A stretch of DNA of 64,000 bases from Halocatena salina (GCF_023115355.1 NZ_CP096019.1:1860001-1924000); one strand, 5' to 3'; shown: positions 54,274 to 63,062, counted from the first letter of the stretch. Notes: generated from the letters alone by a model not told the origin. Translations and numbers: made by a program.

Positions 54274-55797
54274 ATGGCATCCGAATCCGAACCGGAATCT
54301 GGTTCTCAAAACGAGCAGCGTGCCATCCACGAGCGACACGCCGAGGCGGCCCAAGAGGTCATCCCGGACCAACTCGGACTGTACATTGGTGGTGAATGGG
54401 TCGAGAGCGCCTCTGGGGCAACGCTCGAAACGCACGATCCGACCACGGGCGAGCTGCTCGCCGAGGTTTCGGCGGGGAACGCGGCGGACGTCGACCGGGC
54501 GGTGAGTGCGGCCCAAGAAGCGTTCGAGGAGTGGGAAAGCGTGTCGCCAGCAAAACGCCAGCGGCTACTCGAAACGATCGCCGACCGGATCGAAAGCGAA
54601 CTGGACGCGTTCGCGCGCCTTGATGTGCTCGACAACGGGAAGCCGATCACGGAGGCCCGTGGTGATGCGTATCTGGCGGCTGAACATTTCCGGTATTTCG
54701 CGGGGATCGCACGCGATTCGGAGGGAGAAACTGTTCCGACCGATGGCTCCCGGCGGGTGACGACGGTGAAAGAGCCGTACGGAGTGGTCGGTGCGATCAT
54801 TCCGTGGAACTTTCCGCTGTTGATGGCGGCGTGGAAACTCGCCCCCGCATTGGCAGCCGGTAACACGGTGGTGTTGAAACCGGCCGAACAGACGCCCCTC
54901 TCGGCGTTGAAGCTGATGGCAGAGATCGACGACGCGCTTCCGGCGGGCGTCGTGAACGTCGTTCCCGGCTACGGTTCCGACGCCGGTGAACCACTCACGA
55001 GTCACTCGGGCGTCCGAAAGCTCGCGTTCACCGGCTCGACGGCGGTGGGCAAGCAGGTGATGAAAAACGCTGCCGAAACGGTGACCGACGTGACGCTCGA
55101 ACTCGGTGGCAAGAGTCCCATCATCGTGTACCCGGACGCAGATCTGGAAACGGCCGTTCAATCGACTGTGCTGGCCATCTTCTACAACACGGGAGAATGT
55201 TGTACCGCAGGCTCGCGGCTGTTCATCCACGAAGAGATCGAATCCGAGTTCATGGATCGGCTGGTCGCAGCCGCAGAGGATCTCACCGTCGGTGATCCGT
55301 TGCTCGATTCGACCCGACTCGGACCGAAAGTCTCTGCAGAACAGCGCGATCGAACGTTGTCGTACGTCGAGAAAGCCCGCGAGGATGGTGCCTCGATCCT
55401 GACCGGCGGCGGCGTGCCCGAGGCGGACGCGCTGTCCGAGGGCTGTTTCGTCGAACCGACGCTCATCGCCGACATCGACCACGACCACGAGGCCGTCCAA
55501 GAGGAGATCTTCGGTCCCGTGCTTGAAGTGTTCTCGTGGGAGAGCTACGAGGAGATGATCGAGCTGGCAAACGACGTGGAGTACGGACTCGCCTCGGGTG
55601 TCATCACCAGCGACATCGAACAGGCAAACCACACGGCTCGGGATCTCGAAGCCGGCACGGTGTGGGTCAACCAGTACAACGACTTCCCGACCGGCATGCC
55701 GTTTGGCGGCTACAAACAGTCGGGGATCGGCCGAGAGCGCGGTCGGGAAACGCTCGAACAGTACACCCAAACCAAAAGCATCGATATCTCGTTGTGA
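54274..55797 (+). CDS. NAD(P)-dependent aldehyde dehydrogenase (second of tandem pair)
   Basis: A 507-residue ALDH. Active-site Glu in TLELGGKSP and catalytic Cys in TGECCTAGSRLF (second Cys after Glu-Cys), cofactor loop PWNFPLLMAAWKLAPALAAGNTVVLKP and FTGSTAVGKQVM. The C-terminal end QYNDFPTGMPFGGYKQSGIGRERG is typical of betaine-aldehyde and similar dehydrogenases. An acidic N-terminal extension (ASESEPESGSQNEQRAIHERHAE) precedes the fold. TTTATGG about 25-30 bases upstream suggests a separate leaderless transcript. Substrate unknown. Confidence 0.93.
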   Translation: MASESEPESGSQNEQRAIHERHAEAAQEVIPDQLGLYIGGEWVESASGATLETHDPTTGELLAEVSAGNAADVDRAVSAAQEAFEEWESVSPAKRQRLLETIADRIESELDAFARLDVLDNGKPITEARGDAYLAAEHFRYFAGIARDSEGETVPTDGSRRVTTVKEPYGVVGAIIPWNFPLLMAAWKLAPALAAGNTVVLKPAEQTPLSALKLMAEIDDALPAGVVNVVPGYGSDAGEPLTSHSGVRKLAFTGSTAVGKQVMKNAAETVTDVTLELGGKSPIIVYPDADLETAVQSTVLAIFYNTGECCTAGSRLFIHEEIESEFMDRLVAAAEDLTVGDPLLDSTRLGPKVSAEQRDRTLSYVEKAREDGASILTGGGVPEADALSEGCFVEPTLIADIDHDHEAVQEEIFGPVLEVFSWESYEEMIELANDVEYGLASGVITSDIEQANHTARDLEAGTVWVNQYNDFPTGMPFGGYKQSGIGRERGRETLEQYTQTKSIDISL

Positions 55798-56280
55798 GAT
55801 GAACCAAGCATAGAACGCGCCGGTATCGACGAATAACGCCGTCGGAGCCGCTCTATCACGGCTCGTTTCCTCTATTCACAGTATAAATACTTGTCTACGT
55901 TTACAGCTACGTCGGTCGGTTCGCTTACGAACATGACAGCATGATTTCAGAATTTGTCGTCCGGATCGCCACCAGAAATATCGGGGGATGACTCATCGTC
56001 GTGCTTTTTGACTTCCACCAGACAACCGCGCGGCTGCCGATTTTCGATTTTCGAATGATCCAATATCGGCTAATCGTTGTAATCGCCGGTGGGCCTGTGA
56101 GCGGTCCAGCCCCAATTCAGGGATGTCTGTTGCCGTTTGGAACGGTCGATCAGCAGTAGCGAACGAAGCGAGGATTTCTTCGTCGGTCACTGTGGGTGTG
56201 TTTCACGCCGTTGTGACTGCGTGAAACATGCACAGAGACGATCTCCCGGATCGATAGCTCCATCCGTTCCGGTGGCGTAG
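55798..56280. other. Intergenic region holding a decayed HTH gene
   Basis: About 480 bases between the second aldehyde dehydrogenase and the thioesterase gene. No intact gene is seen. The minus strand carries the broken HTH gene at 55925-56190. Bases 55870-55910 are AT-rich. Confidence 0.6.
55925..56190 (-). pseudogene. Frameshifted small HTH regulator
   Basis: An ATG at 56190 opens MTDEEILASFATADRPFQT, then ATDIPELGLDRSQAHRRLQR and LADIGSFENRK, a good match in form to small haloarchaeal winged-helix proteins. The frame then leaves the pattern (SAAARLSGGSQKARR, stop near 55993). The next frame supplies the expected RKIGSRAVVWW end, and the third frame gives an acidic tail (VEVKKHDDESSPDISGGDPD). 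A 7-base tandem duplication (CGAAAAT twice, near 56039-56052) sits at the break. At least one frameshift has therefore destroyed the wing; a sequence error is possible. Confidence 0.6.
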
Positions 56281-56697
56281 ATGGCGGTGATGAGTCAGAC
56301 GGAGCCGTTCACGACAGAAATCGCCGTGCGGTATCGGGATCTCGATCCGGAAAACCACGTCAACAACGCCGTGTATGGCACGTACATCGAACAGGCCCGG
56401 TTAACGTATCTCGACCACGTCCTTGAGAAGGCAGCTGACGACAGTCGTGTCGTCATCGCTCATCTCTCGATCGACTACCAGCGACCGGTGACGCTGTCTG
56501 ATGAGTCGGTCGCGGTCACGGTGCGGACGACGGAACTGAACGACTCGAGCATCCCGATGGAGTTCGAACTCCGGACGAGCGACGGCATCGCGGCTACCGG
56601 AGAGTCGGTGATGGTAACTGTCGACGAGGACGGCGACCCCCGGCCGATCCCATCGGCGTGGCGCGATCGGATCACATCCTTCGAACCCGCTCTGTGA
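56281..56697 (+). CDS. Acyl-CoA thioesterase (hotdog fold)
   Basis: A 138-residue single-hotdog protein. The 4-hydroxybenzoyl-CoA thioesterase-like active-site block VRYRDLDPENHVNNAVYGTYIEQAR includes the catalytic Asp (D in RDLDP) near residue 20 and the following His-Val-Asn. Later strands SIDYQRPVTLSDESVAV and TGESVMVTVDED complete the fold. It should hydrolyse an acyl-CoA; chain length is unknown. A start three codons later (MSQTEPF) is also possible; GGTGG precedes the first ATG. It ends 1 base before the convergent helicase gene. Confidence 0.9.
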   Translation: MAVMSQTEPFTTEIAVRYRDLDPENHVNNAVYGTYIEQARLTYLDHVLEKAADDSRVVIAHLSIDYQRPVTLSDESVAVTVRTTELNDSSIPMEFELRTSDGIAATGESVMVTVDEDGDPRPIPSAWRDRITSFEPAL

Positions 56698-56698
56698 G

Positions 56699-59275
56699 CT
56701 ATCGGCCCCAGAACTGATCGAGCGCGAACTCGAGCATATCGGGGCTGACGGTGGAAAATTCGGTGCGATCGGCCGATAAGAGTGTGGAAACCGAACGTGG
56801 TGCGTCGGGACGATAGCGCCGATCGAGGAGCAGTCGCGTTCCCACCTCGTCGTGGCCCCGCAGCACACGTCCGATCGCTTGGCGTGCTTTCCGCACAGCA
56901 GGGATTTGGACCGCGTACTCGAACCCCTCGGCGTCGAACTCCTGATCGTAGGCGTTCATCACGGCTTTCATGCGCGGGGTTGCGGTGTTGGCGTACGGCA
57001 CCCCGACGACGGCAGCCGTATGGAGCCGGTGGCCCTTGTAGTCGACGCCCTCGGTGACCGTTCCGCGTGCGCTCGTGACGAGCACTCGATCGGTCTCGTC
57101 GTCCCGGAAAAACCGATCGAGCATCGCGTCGGTCACGTCGCTCTCGGTCGATCGATCGCGTAACACGGGCTTTGAAACGGTGTCCGTGAGGTATTCGACT
57201 GCCCACTCCGCTTCGGCATACGAGGGAAGACAGAGTAACACGTTGCCCGGACTGCGGGCGATCGTCACGATGGCACCGGCGTGTGCTCGCCGAGCATCGG
57301 TCATCTCCTCGTAGTCTGTTACTGGATCTCCCCGGTTCCGGTAGGTGAACGGCGGCAGATCCACGATCCAACTCGCTCGATTCTCGGGGGGAAACGACAG
57401 GCCGTAGCTCGCCGTCGCCACCCGGCATGTATCCTCGGTCTCTTCTGTCCCGTCTGGCACGTCGGACAGTCGGTCGAGACCACTCACACGCTTGTACACG
57501 TCGAACGGTTCGAGCGTTGCGGACATGAGCACACCACCAGCGAGATCGCCGAACACGTCCGCGAGCGGTTCGTGTGGAATGCAGTTGTACAGCGACAGCG
57601 CACTGTTGTACGCGGTCGCCCAGTCGGGCAACGTCGTATCTTCGGTCGGTTTCGGTGCGTATTCGAGTTCGATCTCCCGGAAGTACGTTCCGTCATTAGC
57701 AGTTCCCCACTGTTCGAGAAACCGTCCCGCTCCATCGGCGACCGGCGTGCGATCCGTCTGGCTGTCGTTGTCGTGTACGGCGGCCACGGCAGCGCCGATG
57801 GACTTCATTTCTCGCCAGACAGTGCCGTCGAACGCGTTGCTGGCTGCGTCGGTGAGCCGATCGGATTCGACGACGTGGGGATCACGCAGCGGGATCTCGT
57901 GATCGATCTCCGGAAGTGATCCCTCCCGAAACTGGCGCTGCCAATCGGTGTACTCCTCGCGTAGCAGCGCGGTCACCTCATCGTCCATCGCACTGAGAAG
58001 CCATTCGATGAACTCCTGTCCCACTCGAAGCGACGTCTGATCGATCCCATTGAACTCCGAAAGCACGGACTGGGCCTCGCGTCGGTGCGCGCTCGGATCG
58101 GCTCCCGGCTCGCCCCCCGTCCCCGAGAGATACTCACGGGCCAATGCGATGTCCTTGTGGGCCGTTCGGAGCGAATGCACTCCGAGCGTCTCCGACAGGA
58201 GGTCCCGCACTCGCTCTTCGAGCATGTGCGCCTCGTCGACGACGAGCATCGTTCCTGAGTCGAGGACACCGGCTTTCTCGTCGGTGAGCTGGCGGGTCAC
58301 GGGATCGAACGCGTGGTTGTAGTTTCCGACCAGCACGTCCGCGACTTCCATCAGCGAAGCCATCGCCTCGTGCGGGCACATCCCCCGCGAAACTGCGGCC
58401 CGAACGATGGTGTCGCTGGTGAGCACGTTCGTTTTGCTTTCGCCGAAACCGAACGGTACCCACTCTTCGTTCGCGAAAAAGCGCGCATAAAACGGATCGA
58501 AGTGACCAGCGTCAGCTCCGGTGGTCTCGGGATCGACGAGGACATCACGCGTATGGGGAGGGGATTCCGGATAGGGGGCGCTCACGCCAGCGGTTTCCAG
58601 ACGCGGGCCGTCCATCGACGAGGCGAGGTGACAGAGCGCTGCTGCACGAACCGGATCGTACCACGAAGTGTCCTCCTCGCGGTCGTTCCGATGGTCAGGA
58701 CACTCCTCGGATGCGTACGAGAGCCGATCACAGTCCGGAACCGAACAGACATCGAGCCGTCCGTCTAGGTCTCCCTGCTGAACGGCAAGCTCGTGGGTTG
58801 CATCACGGCGGATGAGTGCCGCCGTCGTCTCGCGGAGCTCACTCGATACCGCCTGAACGCTGCCGTCTCCGGGAAGCGTTCCGACACGGGCGTAGGGAAG
58901 CATGTCGCGTTTGCCCACCATCACCAAGCCGGCGATGGGGTCGCGCTCGGTGCGATGCTCATTGATGGCTTCCAGATCGGTGACAAACTGTTTCAGTTGC
59001 TGTTTGACCGGTGTTACCGCCATCACGCGGTCAACCCGCTCCTCTTCGAGCAGTTGCGTCCCGGCGACAAGCGCGATGAGGGTTTTACCCGTTCCACACG
59101 CTCCTTCGAGGAGTAGATACCCACCGTCCCGACACACCGACAACACGTGCTCTACGCCGTCCGTCTGTTGGGGGTACGGATCGAAGGGAAACAGATCGGC
59201 CCACGCGGCATCGATGGATCGTCGGGAAACCGTCCGCTCGCCAGTGTCGCTCACTACATGTGGTTCCTGCGTCAC
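56699..59275 (-). CDS. DinG/XPD-type superfamily 2 DNA helicase with Fe-S cluster
   Basis: An 858-residue helicase. Motif I GACGTGKT (58-65), four Fe-S cysteines C177, C182, C192 and C215 in the inserted domain, motif II DEAH (VVDEAHML), motif V/VI end including GYEFEVQ-like AEGFEYAVQIPAVRKARQAIGR and RLLLDRRY. The cysteine spacing and the QTDGVEHVLSVCRDGGYLLLEGACGTGKT N-terminus fit the XPD/Rad3/DinG group. Archaeal members unwind DNA 5'-3' and are linked to repair. It is longer than archaeal XPD (about 600 residues), with an insertion around 350-500. It ends next to the thioesterase gene, 73 bases from the membrane gene. Confidence 0.92.
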   Translation of the reverse strand: MTQEPHVVSDTGERTVSRRSIDAAWADLFPFDPYPQQTDGVEHVLSVCRDGGYLLLEGACGTGKTLIALVAGTQLLEEERVDRVMAVTPVKQQLKQFVTDLEAINEHRTERDPIAGLVMVGKRDMLPYARVGTLPGDGSVQAVSSELRETTAALIRRDATHELAVQQGDLDGRLDVCSVPDCDRLSYASEECPDHRNDREEDTSWYDPVRAAALCHLASSMDGPRLETAGVSAPYPESPPHTRDVLVDPETTGADAGHFDPFYARFFANEEWVPFGFGESKTNVLTSDTIVRAAVSRGMCPHEAMASLMEVADVLVGNYNHAFDPVTRQLTDEKAGVLDSGTMLVVDEAHMLEERVRDLLSETLGVHSLRTAHKDIALAREYLSGTGGEPGADPSAHRREAQSVLSEFNGIDQTSLRVGQEFIEWLLSAMDDEVTALLREEYTDWQRQFREGSLPEIDHEIPLRDPHVVESDRLTDAASNAFDGTVWREMKSIGAAVAAVHDNDSQTDRTPVADGAGRFLEQWGTANDGTYFREIELEYAPKPTEDTTLPDWATAYNSALSLYNCIPHEPLADVFGDLAGGVLMSATLEPFDVYKRVSGLDRLSDVPDGTEETEDTCRVATASYGLSFPPENRASWIVDLPPFTYRNRGDPVTDYEEMTDARRAHAGAIVTIARSPGNVLLCLPSYAEAEWAVEYLTDTVSKPVLRDRSTESDVTDAMLDRFFRDDETDRVLVTSARGTVTEGVDYKGHRLHTAAVVGVPYANTATPRMKAVMNAYDQEFDAEGFEYAVQIPAVRKARQAIGRVLRGHDEVGTRLLLDRRYRPDAPRSVSTLLSADRTEFSTVSPDMLEFALDQFWGR

Positions 59276-59348
59276 CGACTATAAACTGCTGGCTCTGGAA
59301 CGCGCGCACAATCGGGAGTTTCACACGGTCGGAGGATGTATCCTCAGT

Positions 59349-59672
59349 ATGGACGGGTCCAGCGAGCAGACGAACGCCAATACGAACGAACGGCGAGATT
59401 CCGGTTCCAGTTCCGGTTCTGGCTCCGGTTCCGGCTCCGGTTCTGACTCCGTGCTCACTTCCGACACGGAGCGCGATCTCCCGCGGATGGTCCTGATCAC
59501 GGGGGCCATCGCTGTGATCGGTATCGTCGTAACTGGCGTGATGGTGTACGCTCTTGACCGGGTCGGCCCAGCCGGTTCCGCTGACGTCATGTGGATCATG
59601 GGGTATGGTCTTACGATCTTCGTACTGTGGTATCTGTTGGTGCGACCGATCGATTTCTCCAAACGGTACTGA
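59349..59672 (+). CDS. Small membrane protein with Ser-Gly repeat
   Basis: A 107-residue protein. Hydrophilic N-terminus (residues 1-45) ends in a Ser/Gly repeat (DSGSSSGSGSGSGSGSDS) coded by a 6-base repeat (GGTTCC/GGCTCC, 59401-59450). Two membrane helices follow: ILITGAIAVIGIVVTGVMVYAL type near residues 48-70 and WIMGYGLTIFVLWYLLVRP near 82-100. The start ATG at 59349 lies 73 bases after the divergent helicase gene. Function unknown; the repeat suggests a flexible tether. Confidence 0.75.
   Translation: MDGSSEQTNANTNERRDSGSSSGSGSGSGSGSDSVLTSDTERDLPRMVLITGAIAVIGIVVTGVMVYALDRVGPAGSADVMWIMGYGLTIFVLWYLLVRPIDFSKRY
59401..59450 (+). repeat. Hexanucleotide repeat coding Ser-Gly tract
   Basis: Eight imperfect units of GGTTCC/GGCTCC/GGTTCT. 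It codes the Ser-Gly linker of the small membrane protein and is a candidate for length variation between strains. Confidence 0.6.
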
Positions 59673-59738
59673 TGGATGGCGTCCAAGCAACGAGTAACGG
59701 AAGCTTGAAATCCGCACCCTCGTGAATGAAGGATAAGG

Positions 59739-59999
59739 ATGTTCGCGCTCCCACTACAGGCAATCGACAATTTCCTGCTCCAGTACAACATCGGCCACGT
59801 ACTCGTGCTCGTGTTCGTGCTCGGACTGCTCGGAACCCTGCCGCTCCGGAGCAAGACCATTACGGGACTGCATCTCGGTGCGTTCGGTCTCCTGTTTTTG
59901 ATCACGCCGCTCAGCTTGCTCGGCGGTCAGGTCGTTTTGAAACTCGTCGGTATCGGACTGGTCTTCCTCGGACCAATGGTAATCGTCACCGGAAAATGA
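59739..59999 (+). CDS. Small hydrophobic membrane protein
   Basis: An 86-residue protein with at most three membrane helices: GHVLVLVFVLGLLGTLPL, LGAFGLLFLITPLSLLGG and VVLKLVGIGLVFLGPMVIV. N-terminus MFALPLQAIDNFLLQYNI. No catalytic motif. Related proteins occur widely in haloarchaea as I recall, but no function is known. Start at the ATG after AGGATAAGG (GGATAAGG acts as a possible ribosome site). It is 66 bases after the Ser-Gly membrane protein gene. Confidence 0.75.
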   Translation: MFALPLQAIDNFLLQYNIGHVLVLVFVLGLLGTLPLRSKTITGLHLGAFGLLFLITPLSLLGGQVVLKLVGIGLVFLGPMVIVTGK

Positions 60000-60038
60000 A
60001 TCCGTTTCGTCATTTCGTCCGGTATTGCTGTCGTGGTG

Positions 60039-61073
60039 TCAGTCTCTGAGAAGGGACTCGTAGCGCGCACCGGTTTGTTTCAACGTTTCAGTCGAATAGA
60101 GCCGTTCGTGTTCGACTGGAAGATGTTCATTCGCCAATTCGTCGATACGTTCTTCGACGGCAGCAGCGTCCCGGCCGTGGATCATCGTAAACAGGGTGTA
60201 CGGCCAGTTCAGTTCGGGACGGCGCGGTCGGTGATAACAGAGCGTCACGTAGGGGAGCGCACCGACCCGCTCGCCGTAGGTGTCGAGTGACTCGGCGGGA
60301 ACGTCCCAAACAACCATACAGTTGTTGTCGAAGCCGGTTACGACGTGATTCACGACACACCCGATCCGTTTGATACAGCCGTTTTCGAGCAGGCGGTCGA
60401 TGCTCGCAACGACCGTCTCCGTGCTGGCGTTGATCGTCTCCGCAACATCGCTGTACGGCGTTCTCGTGAGTGGAAGTCCGTCTTGAATCGCTACGAGGAG
60501 CCGCCGGTCGAGCGTTGAAAGGTCGGCGGTGGCGTTCTCACTGACCTGTGTCGCAGTCACAGTTGTCTGGCCAAGACTCTCCCGAGCGAAACGATCGGCG
60601 TTCACGACAGGAAATTCGAGATCGATGTAGTAATCGGTCACCAGCGGTAGCACGAGCACGTCACCGGTCTCCGCGGCGATCTCCTCGATGATCCGATCGC
60701 GCCGTTCCTGAGTTGCAGCAGTGATAACGAACCACATGTTCCATTCGTGATCCCGGCGATAGTTGTGGTTCACCTGCTGGTACTGGTTGATCATCGTGGC
60801 GATCTCACCGAACCGGTCTTCAGGTGCCTGCACCGCTGCGAGCGTCGAACTCCCGATCACTGGCGGATTCAACACCGCCCCGAACCGACGGAACACGCCC
60901 GCTTCCCGGAGGTGTTGGACCCGAGACAACGCCTCTGTCTCGCTGATACCGAGCGTGTCGCCGATCGAACGGAACGGCCGGCGTTCGACAGGAACACCAC
61001 TCTGGTACCCGTCGATGAGTTCCGCGTCGACGGCATCGAGAGATGCCCGCCAGTCGTTCTCCAACGCGCTCAT
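60039..61073 (-). CDS. ahbAB: Fused AhbA/AhbB-type siroheme decarboxylase (Lrp/AsnC fold)
   Basis: A 344-residue protein of two similar halves, each a winged-helix plus ferredoxin-like (RAM-like) domain: residues 1-165 (AELIDGYQSGVPVERRPF, LREAGVFRRFGAVLNPPVIG, VNHNYRRDHEWNMWFVI) and 180-344 (LSTLDRRLLVAIQDGLPL, LLENGCIKRIGCVVNHVVTG, LCYHRPRRPELNWPYTLFTMIH). The HNYxR/CYHRPR and NW(P/M)xxxF motifs match AhbA/AhbB, which decarboxylate siroheme to didecarboxysiroheme in the alternative heme pathway. A fusion of both subunits fits haloarchaeal practice. Some relatives (NirDLGH) serve heme d1. No other heme genes are adjacent. Confidence 0.87.
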   Translation of the reverse strand: MSALENDWRASLDAVDAELIDGYQSGVPVERRPFRSIGDTLGISETEALSRVQHLREAGVFRRFGAVLNPPVIGSSTLAAVQAPEDRFGEIATMINQYQQVNHNYRRDHEWNMWFVITAATQERRDRIIEEIAAETGDVLVLPLVTDYYIDLEFPVVNADRFARESLGQTTVTATQVSENATADLSTLDRRLLVAIQDGLPLTRTPYSDVAETINASTETVVASIDRLLENGCIKRIGCVVNHVVTGFDNNCMVVWDVPAESLDTYGERVGALPYVTLCYHRPRRPELNWPYTLFTMIHGRDAAAVEERIDELANEHLPVEHERLYSTETLKQTGARYESLLRD

Positions 61074-61171
61074 TAACCCGAATAAGCACGTCATCGTTTA
61101 CCGTTTATCGGTTCCGACCGACGCACCTTACATCATCTGTATTAGATATGGTCGGTATAGATATATCTCTG

Positions 61172-61197
61172 GAATCGTTACTCGGAGAATCGTTACT
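61172..61197. repeat. Tandem 11-bp direct repeat in ahbAB/PH-domain control region
   Basis: GAATCGTTACT occurs at 61172-61182 and again at 61187-61197, a period of 15 bases. The region is the AT-rich divergent gap (61074-61335). Palindromes AGATATATCT (61160) and GTACTAGTAC (61326-61335, ending at the PH-domain start codon) are also present. Confidence 0.45.
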
Positions 61198-61335
61198 GTC
61201 ATTTAGATCATTTAAGCTGTTTTCTGTGCATTCATTCCCGATCGGCGGACGGATATCAACTATCTCTATTCGAACTAGCTATTCTCATCCAGATAAGGGA
61301 TACTGACAAGTTGTTCCAAAACATAGTACTAGTAC

Positions 61336-61854
61336 ATGCAGGGAAACTCAGACGCACCGTCGTGGGTCACCCTCACCGAGGGTGAACAGCTCGTGTGGAG
61401 TGGGCATCCGAGTTTGCGGTCGGTCGGTGGTACGTTCGTCGTTGGGCTCATCCTCATCGCCGTCGGTATCGGGGTTGGGATCCTCTTCGAGGGAGTAATA
61501 CAGCTTCTCTCGCTTGTCCCTATCGGTCTGGGTCTTTTCACCGCTGGAGTGACGTATGTGAACTACCGGAGCGTTCAGTACGTTCTGACGGCCGAGGAGG
61601 TGTATAAGAAAACGGGAATCATCTCTCGCAACGTCGTGAACATTCGTCTCGACCGTATTCAGAACACGTCCTACACGCAATCGCTCCCCGAGCGATTTCT
61701 GGGCTACGGGCATATCCAGATCGATACGGCTGGGACCGGCGGATCGGATCTCGTCCTCACAAACGTTCCGAACCCGGAATATGTAAATGGATTGATCACC
61801 GAGTATCTCGACAACGTTCGACCACAGCCTGACGATCAGCGCCAGACGGCGTGA
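61336..61854 (+). CDS. Bacterial PH (YdbS-like) domain membrane protein
   Basis: A 172-residue protein. The N-terminus LTEGEQLVWSGHPSLRSVGG leads into two membrane helices (GTFVVGLILIAVGIGVGILFE and LLSLVPIGLGLFTAGVTYV), followed by the bPH2 domain: YRSVQYVLTAEEVYKKTGIISRNVVNIRLDRIQNTSY, GYGHIQIDTAGTGGSDLVL, NVPNPEYVNGLI. Role of the family is unclear; in bacteria related genes sit in envelope or bacteriocin-resistance operons. The stop overlaps a GTG possible start of the TrpD-like gene (GTGA), but the better start is 83 bases further on. Confidence 0.85.
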   Translation: MQGNSDAPSWVTLTEGEQLVWSGHPSLRSVGGTFVVGLILIAVGIGVGILFEGVIQLLSLVPIGLGLFTAGVTYVNYRSVQYVLTAEEVYKKTGIISRNVVNIRLDRIQNTSYTQSLPERFLGYGHIQIDTAGTGGSDLVLTNVPNPEYVNGLITEYLDNVRPQPDDQRQTA

Positions 61855-61937
61855 TTCGATCCGCGACGGCGGCCGATATCATCGGGAATCGATCGGTCGA
61901 ACGAGATGTTTTTGCACAGGGGGTACGAAGCCAGATC

Positions 61938-62996
61938 ATGGTTGAATCAACACGCGGAGAGTGGCCGCTCAAACGACTCATGACGGAAATAATCGGATCG
62001 GGTCCCAAGTCGACGGAGGATATGACCAGAGAACAGGCCATGGAGGCGTTCCGTCGCATCCTCAATGGCACCCCGGATCCGACGACGTTGGGCGCGTTCT
62101 GGTTGGCCAACCGATGGAAACGGAACACGCCCAAAGAGCTTGCGGCCTACATCGACGTGATGGCTGAGGAATCGGTCTCGTTCGGAGTCCCTTCTTGTGA
62201 CCCACTCGACTGTGGCGCGAACTACGACGGGAAAAACACCTCGGCGCTGCTCGGCGTCGGCGCGGGTGTCGTCGCTGGCGCGGCGGGGACGCCAGTCGTC
62301 GTCCACAGCGGAGAGCGCGTCCCGACACAGAAGGCGTGTGCCTACAAGCACGTGCTCGAAGAACTCGGCGTACGAACGGCGTTCTGCCCCGAAGAGAGCG
62401 CCGCGATGACCGACGACATCGGCTTTGGATTCTACTATCAGCCCCACGCCAACCCCGCCGTGCACGCCCTTGGCGATCGGCGCGAGCAGATGGGCGTTCG
62501 AACGTTCGTCAACACGATCGAAACGCTCGCCAACCCCGCGCGCGCGAACGCCCATCTCGGGAGTTTCTACCATCTTCCCTACGCCAAACGCATCATCGAC
62601 ACGTTCGCCGCCAGCGAACAGTACGACGTCGATCGGATCGTCATGTTCCAAGGGATGGAGGGGTACGACGATATTCGGCCCGGTTCGACCAAAGTGGCCG
62701 TCTCGACCGACGGCGAACTCGAAGATTTCGAGATCGAAACCGCTGAGTACGGGATGGACATGACCAGCGACGATCTCGCCGTTCCGGATGTCGCTGCCGA
62801 CTCCGCCCGGATCACCGAAGCAGTGTTGACCGGCGATCGCACCGACGAGTTCGCCGATGCGATCGCGCTCAACGCCGCGCTCAGGATCTACGCCCGCGAT
62901 GACGCTGACACCATCGATGAAGGACTCGTCATGGCCCGTGAGGCGATCGACGACGGACGTGCCGCGGAGACCCTGGAGATGCTCAAAGCGTTCTGA
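61938..62996 (+). CDS. Anthranilate phosphoribosyltransferase-like protein (TrpD2-like)
   Basis: A 352-residue protein with the TrpD fold: N-terminal helical domain (PLKRLMTEIIGSGPKSTEDM, TPDPTTLGAFWLANRWKRNTPKELAAYIDVMAEES) and C-terminal Rossmann-like domain. The PRPP-binding glycine-rich loop, GTGGDxxxTFN in true TrpD, reads here DCGANYDGKNTSA (91-103), and the second block is VVHSGERVPTQK. It is thus a haloarchaeal divergent TrpD homologue; true TrpD genes of Trp operons keep GTGGD. It may bind nucleic acid or another phosphoribosyl compound, as bacterial YbiB/TrpD2 does. Start at MVESTRGEWPLKR. Not linked to trp genes. Confidence 0.82.
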   Translation: MVESTRGEWPLKRLMTEIIGSGPKSTEDMTREQAMEAFRRILNGTPDPTTLGAFWLANRWKRNTPKELAAYIDVMAEESVSFGVPSCDPLDCGANYDGKNTSALLGVGAGVVAGAAGTPVVVHSGERVPTQKACAYKHVLEELGVRTAFCPEESAAMTDDIGFGFYYQPHANPAVHALGDRREQMGVRTFVNTIETLANPARANAHLGSFYHLPYAKRIIDTFAASEQYDVDRIVMFQGMEGYDDIRPGSTKVAVSTDGELEDFEIETAEYGMDMTSDDLAVPDVAADSARITEAVLTGDRTDEFADAIALNAALRIYARDDADTIDEGLVMAREAIDDGRAAETLEMLKAF

Positions 62997-63062
62997 GTCG
63001 ACACCGGTTGTCAACTCACCGACCGGGAGTCTTTTCCCCGTGCCGGGCAACGACCGATACGC

